From the NCBI GenBank assembly GCA_021787365.1, contig JAJYMB010000027.1:30833-94832 (forward strand): a stretch of DNA of 64,000 nucleotides, read 5' to 3'. Within the stretch, counting starts at the first letter, position 1; each line of letters opens with the position of its first letter. The position numbers and the translations under genes are program-made. Of this stretch, positions 63,796 to 64,000 are shown piece by piece. Under the pieces are notes generated by a model. The model did not search any database, was not told where the DNA came from, and saw only the letters and a list, made by a program, of their open reading frames with translations. This DNA comes from Actinomycetes bacterium (lineage in GTDB: Bacteria > Actinomycetota > Acidimicrobiia > Acidimicrobiales > Palsa-688).

Positions 63796-63885
63796 CCCAT
63801 AGAAGCTAACCGCTCGGGCGCGCCCGCGCACACTAGCCTGGACTCCCACGTAGGTTTTACGGGCTAACACAACGGCGGCCCGGGG

Positions 63886-64000
63886 TCAACCAAAGGCCAG
63901 CCTGAGCCTGCGCCCTCCCCACCAGGGGACCGGGACGTCGGTCTCGGCGAACCCGGCGGCGAGCACGTACGGGTTGTGGGCTCGTTTGCCGAAGCGCACT
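63886..64000 (-). CDS. Partial CDS, C-terminus only, unknown function
   Basis: ...VRFGKRAHNPYVLAAGFAETDVPVPWWGGRRLRLAFG* reading in from the window edge. Confidence 0.5.
   Translation of the reverse strand, partial: VRFGKRAHNPYVLAAGFAETDVPVPWWGGRRLRLAFG

Noticed and set aside
1-64000. tRNA or rRNA genes
   Set aside because: No recognisable cloverleaf or rRNA sequence noticed while reading the intergenic regions; tRNAscan/Infernal would be needed for certainty.

Overview
High-GC actinobacterial chromosome segment; the gene content looks Acidimicrobiia-like (inference). From left to right: (1) galactose / alpha-galactoside utilisation: galK (partial), galT, a GH36 alpha-galactosidase and a sugar ABC transporter, divergent from a ROK regulator; (2) an orphan fused MalF-MalG-like permease and a mannitol-dehydrogenase-family gene; (3) an Opp/Dpp-type ABC transporter with a LacI regulator and a GH39-like glycosidase; (4) an isoaspartyl peptidase, then a vapBC-like toxin-antitoxin pair lying between two copies of a palindromic motif, plus an unlisted 53-aa zinc-ribbon ORF; (5) a leucine/branched-chain acyl-CoA catabolic cluster; (6) a GGDEF-EAL protein, enolase and several conserved hypotheticals; (7) a two-domain ThyX-like protein, a methyltransferase, a zinc-type dehydrogenase and a secreted glycosidase-like protein; (8) the complete Pup-proteasome locus: helY-like helicase, Tat subunit, lepB, pafC, pafB, pafA, prcA, prcB, pup, dop, arc/mpa; (9) ferredoxin, MarP-like protease, TrmI, a TtcA/TtuA-like tRNA thiolase and a MoaD/ThiS-like sulfur carrier. 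The most unusual signals are: a 14-bp x8 tandem array built from the codons for the arc C-terminal GQYL motif plus its stop codon; minisatellite expansions at the 3' ends of several genes, with unit lengths divisible by 3 inside genes but 14 bp outside; palindromes flanking vapBC; a conserved 14-bp -35/operator motif in both divergent galactoside promoters; and a sulfur carrier with a 26-residue tail after its diglycine. All calls come from reading the sequence; no database search was run.
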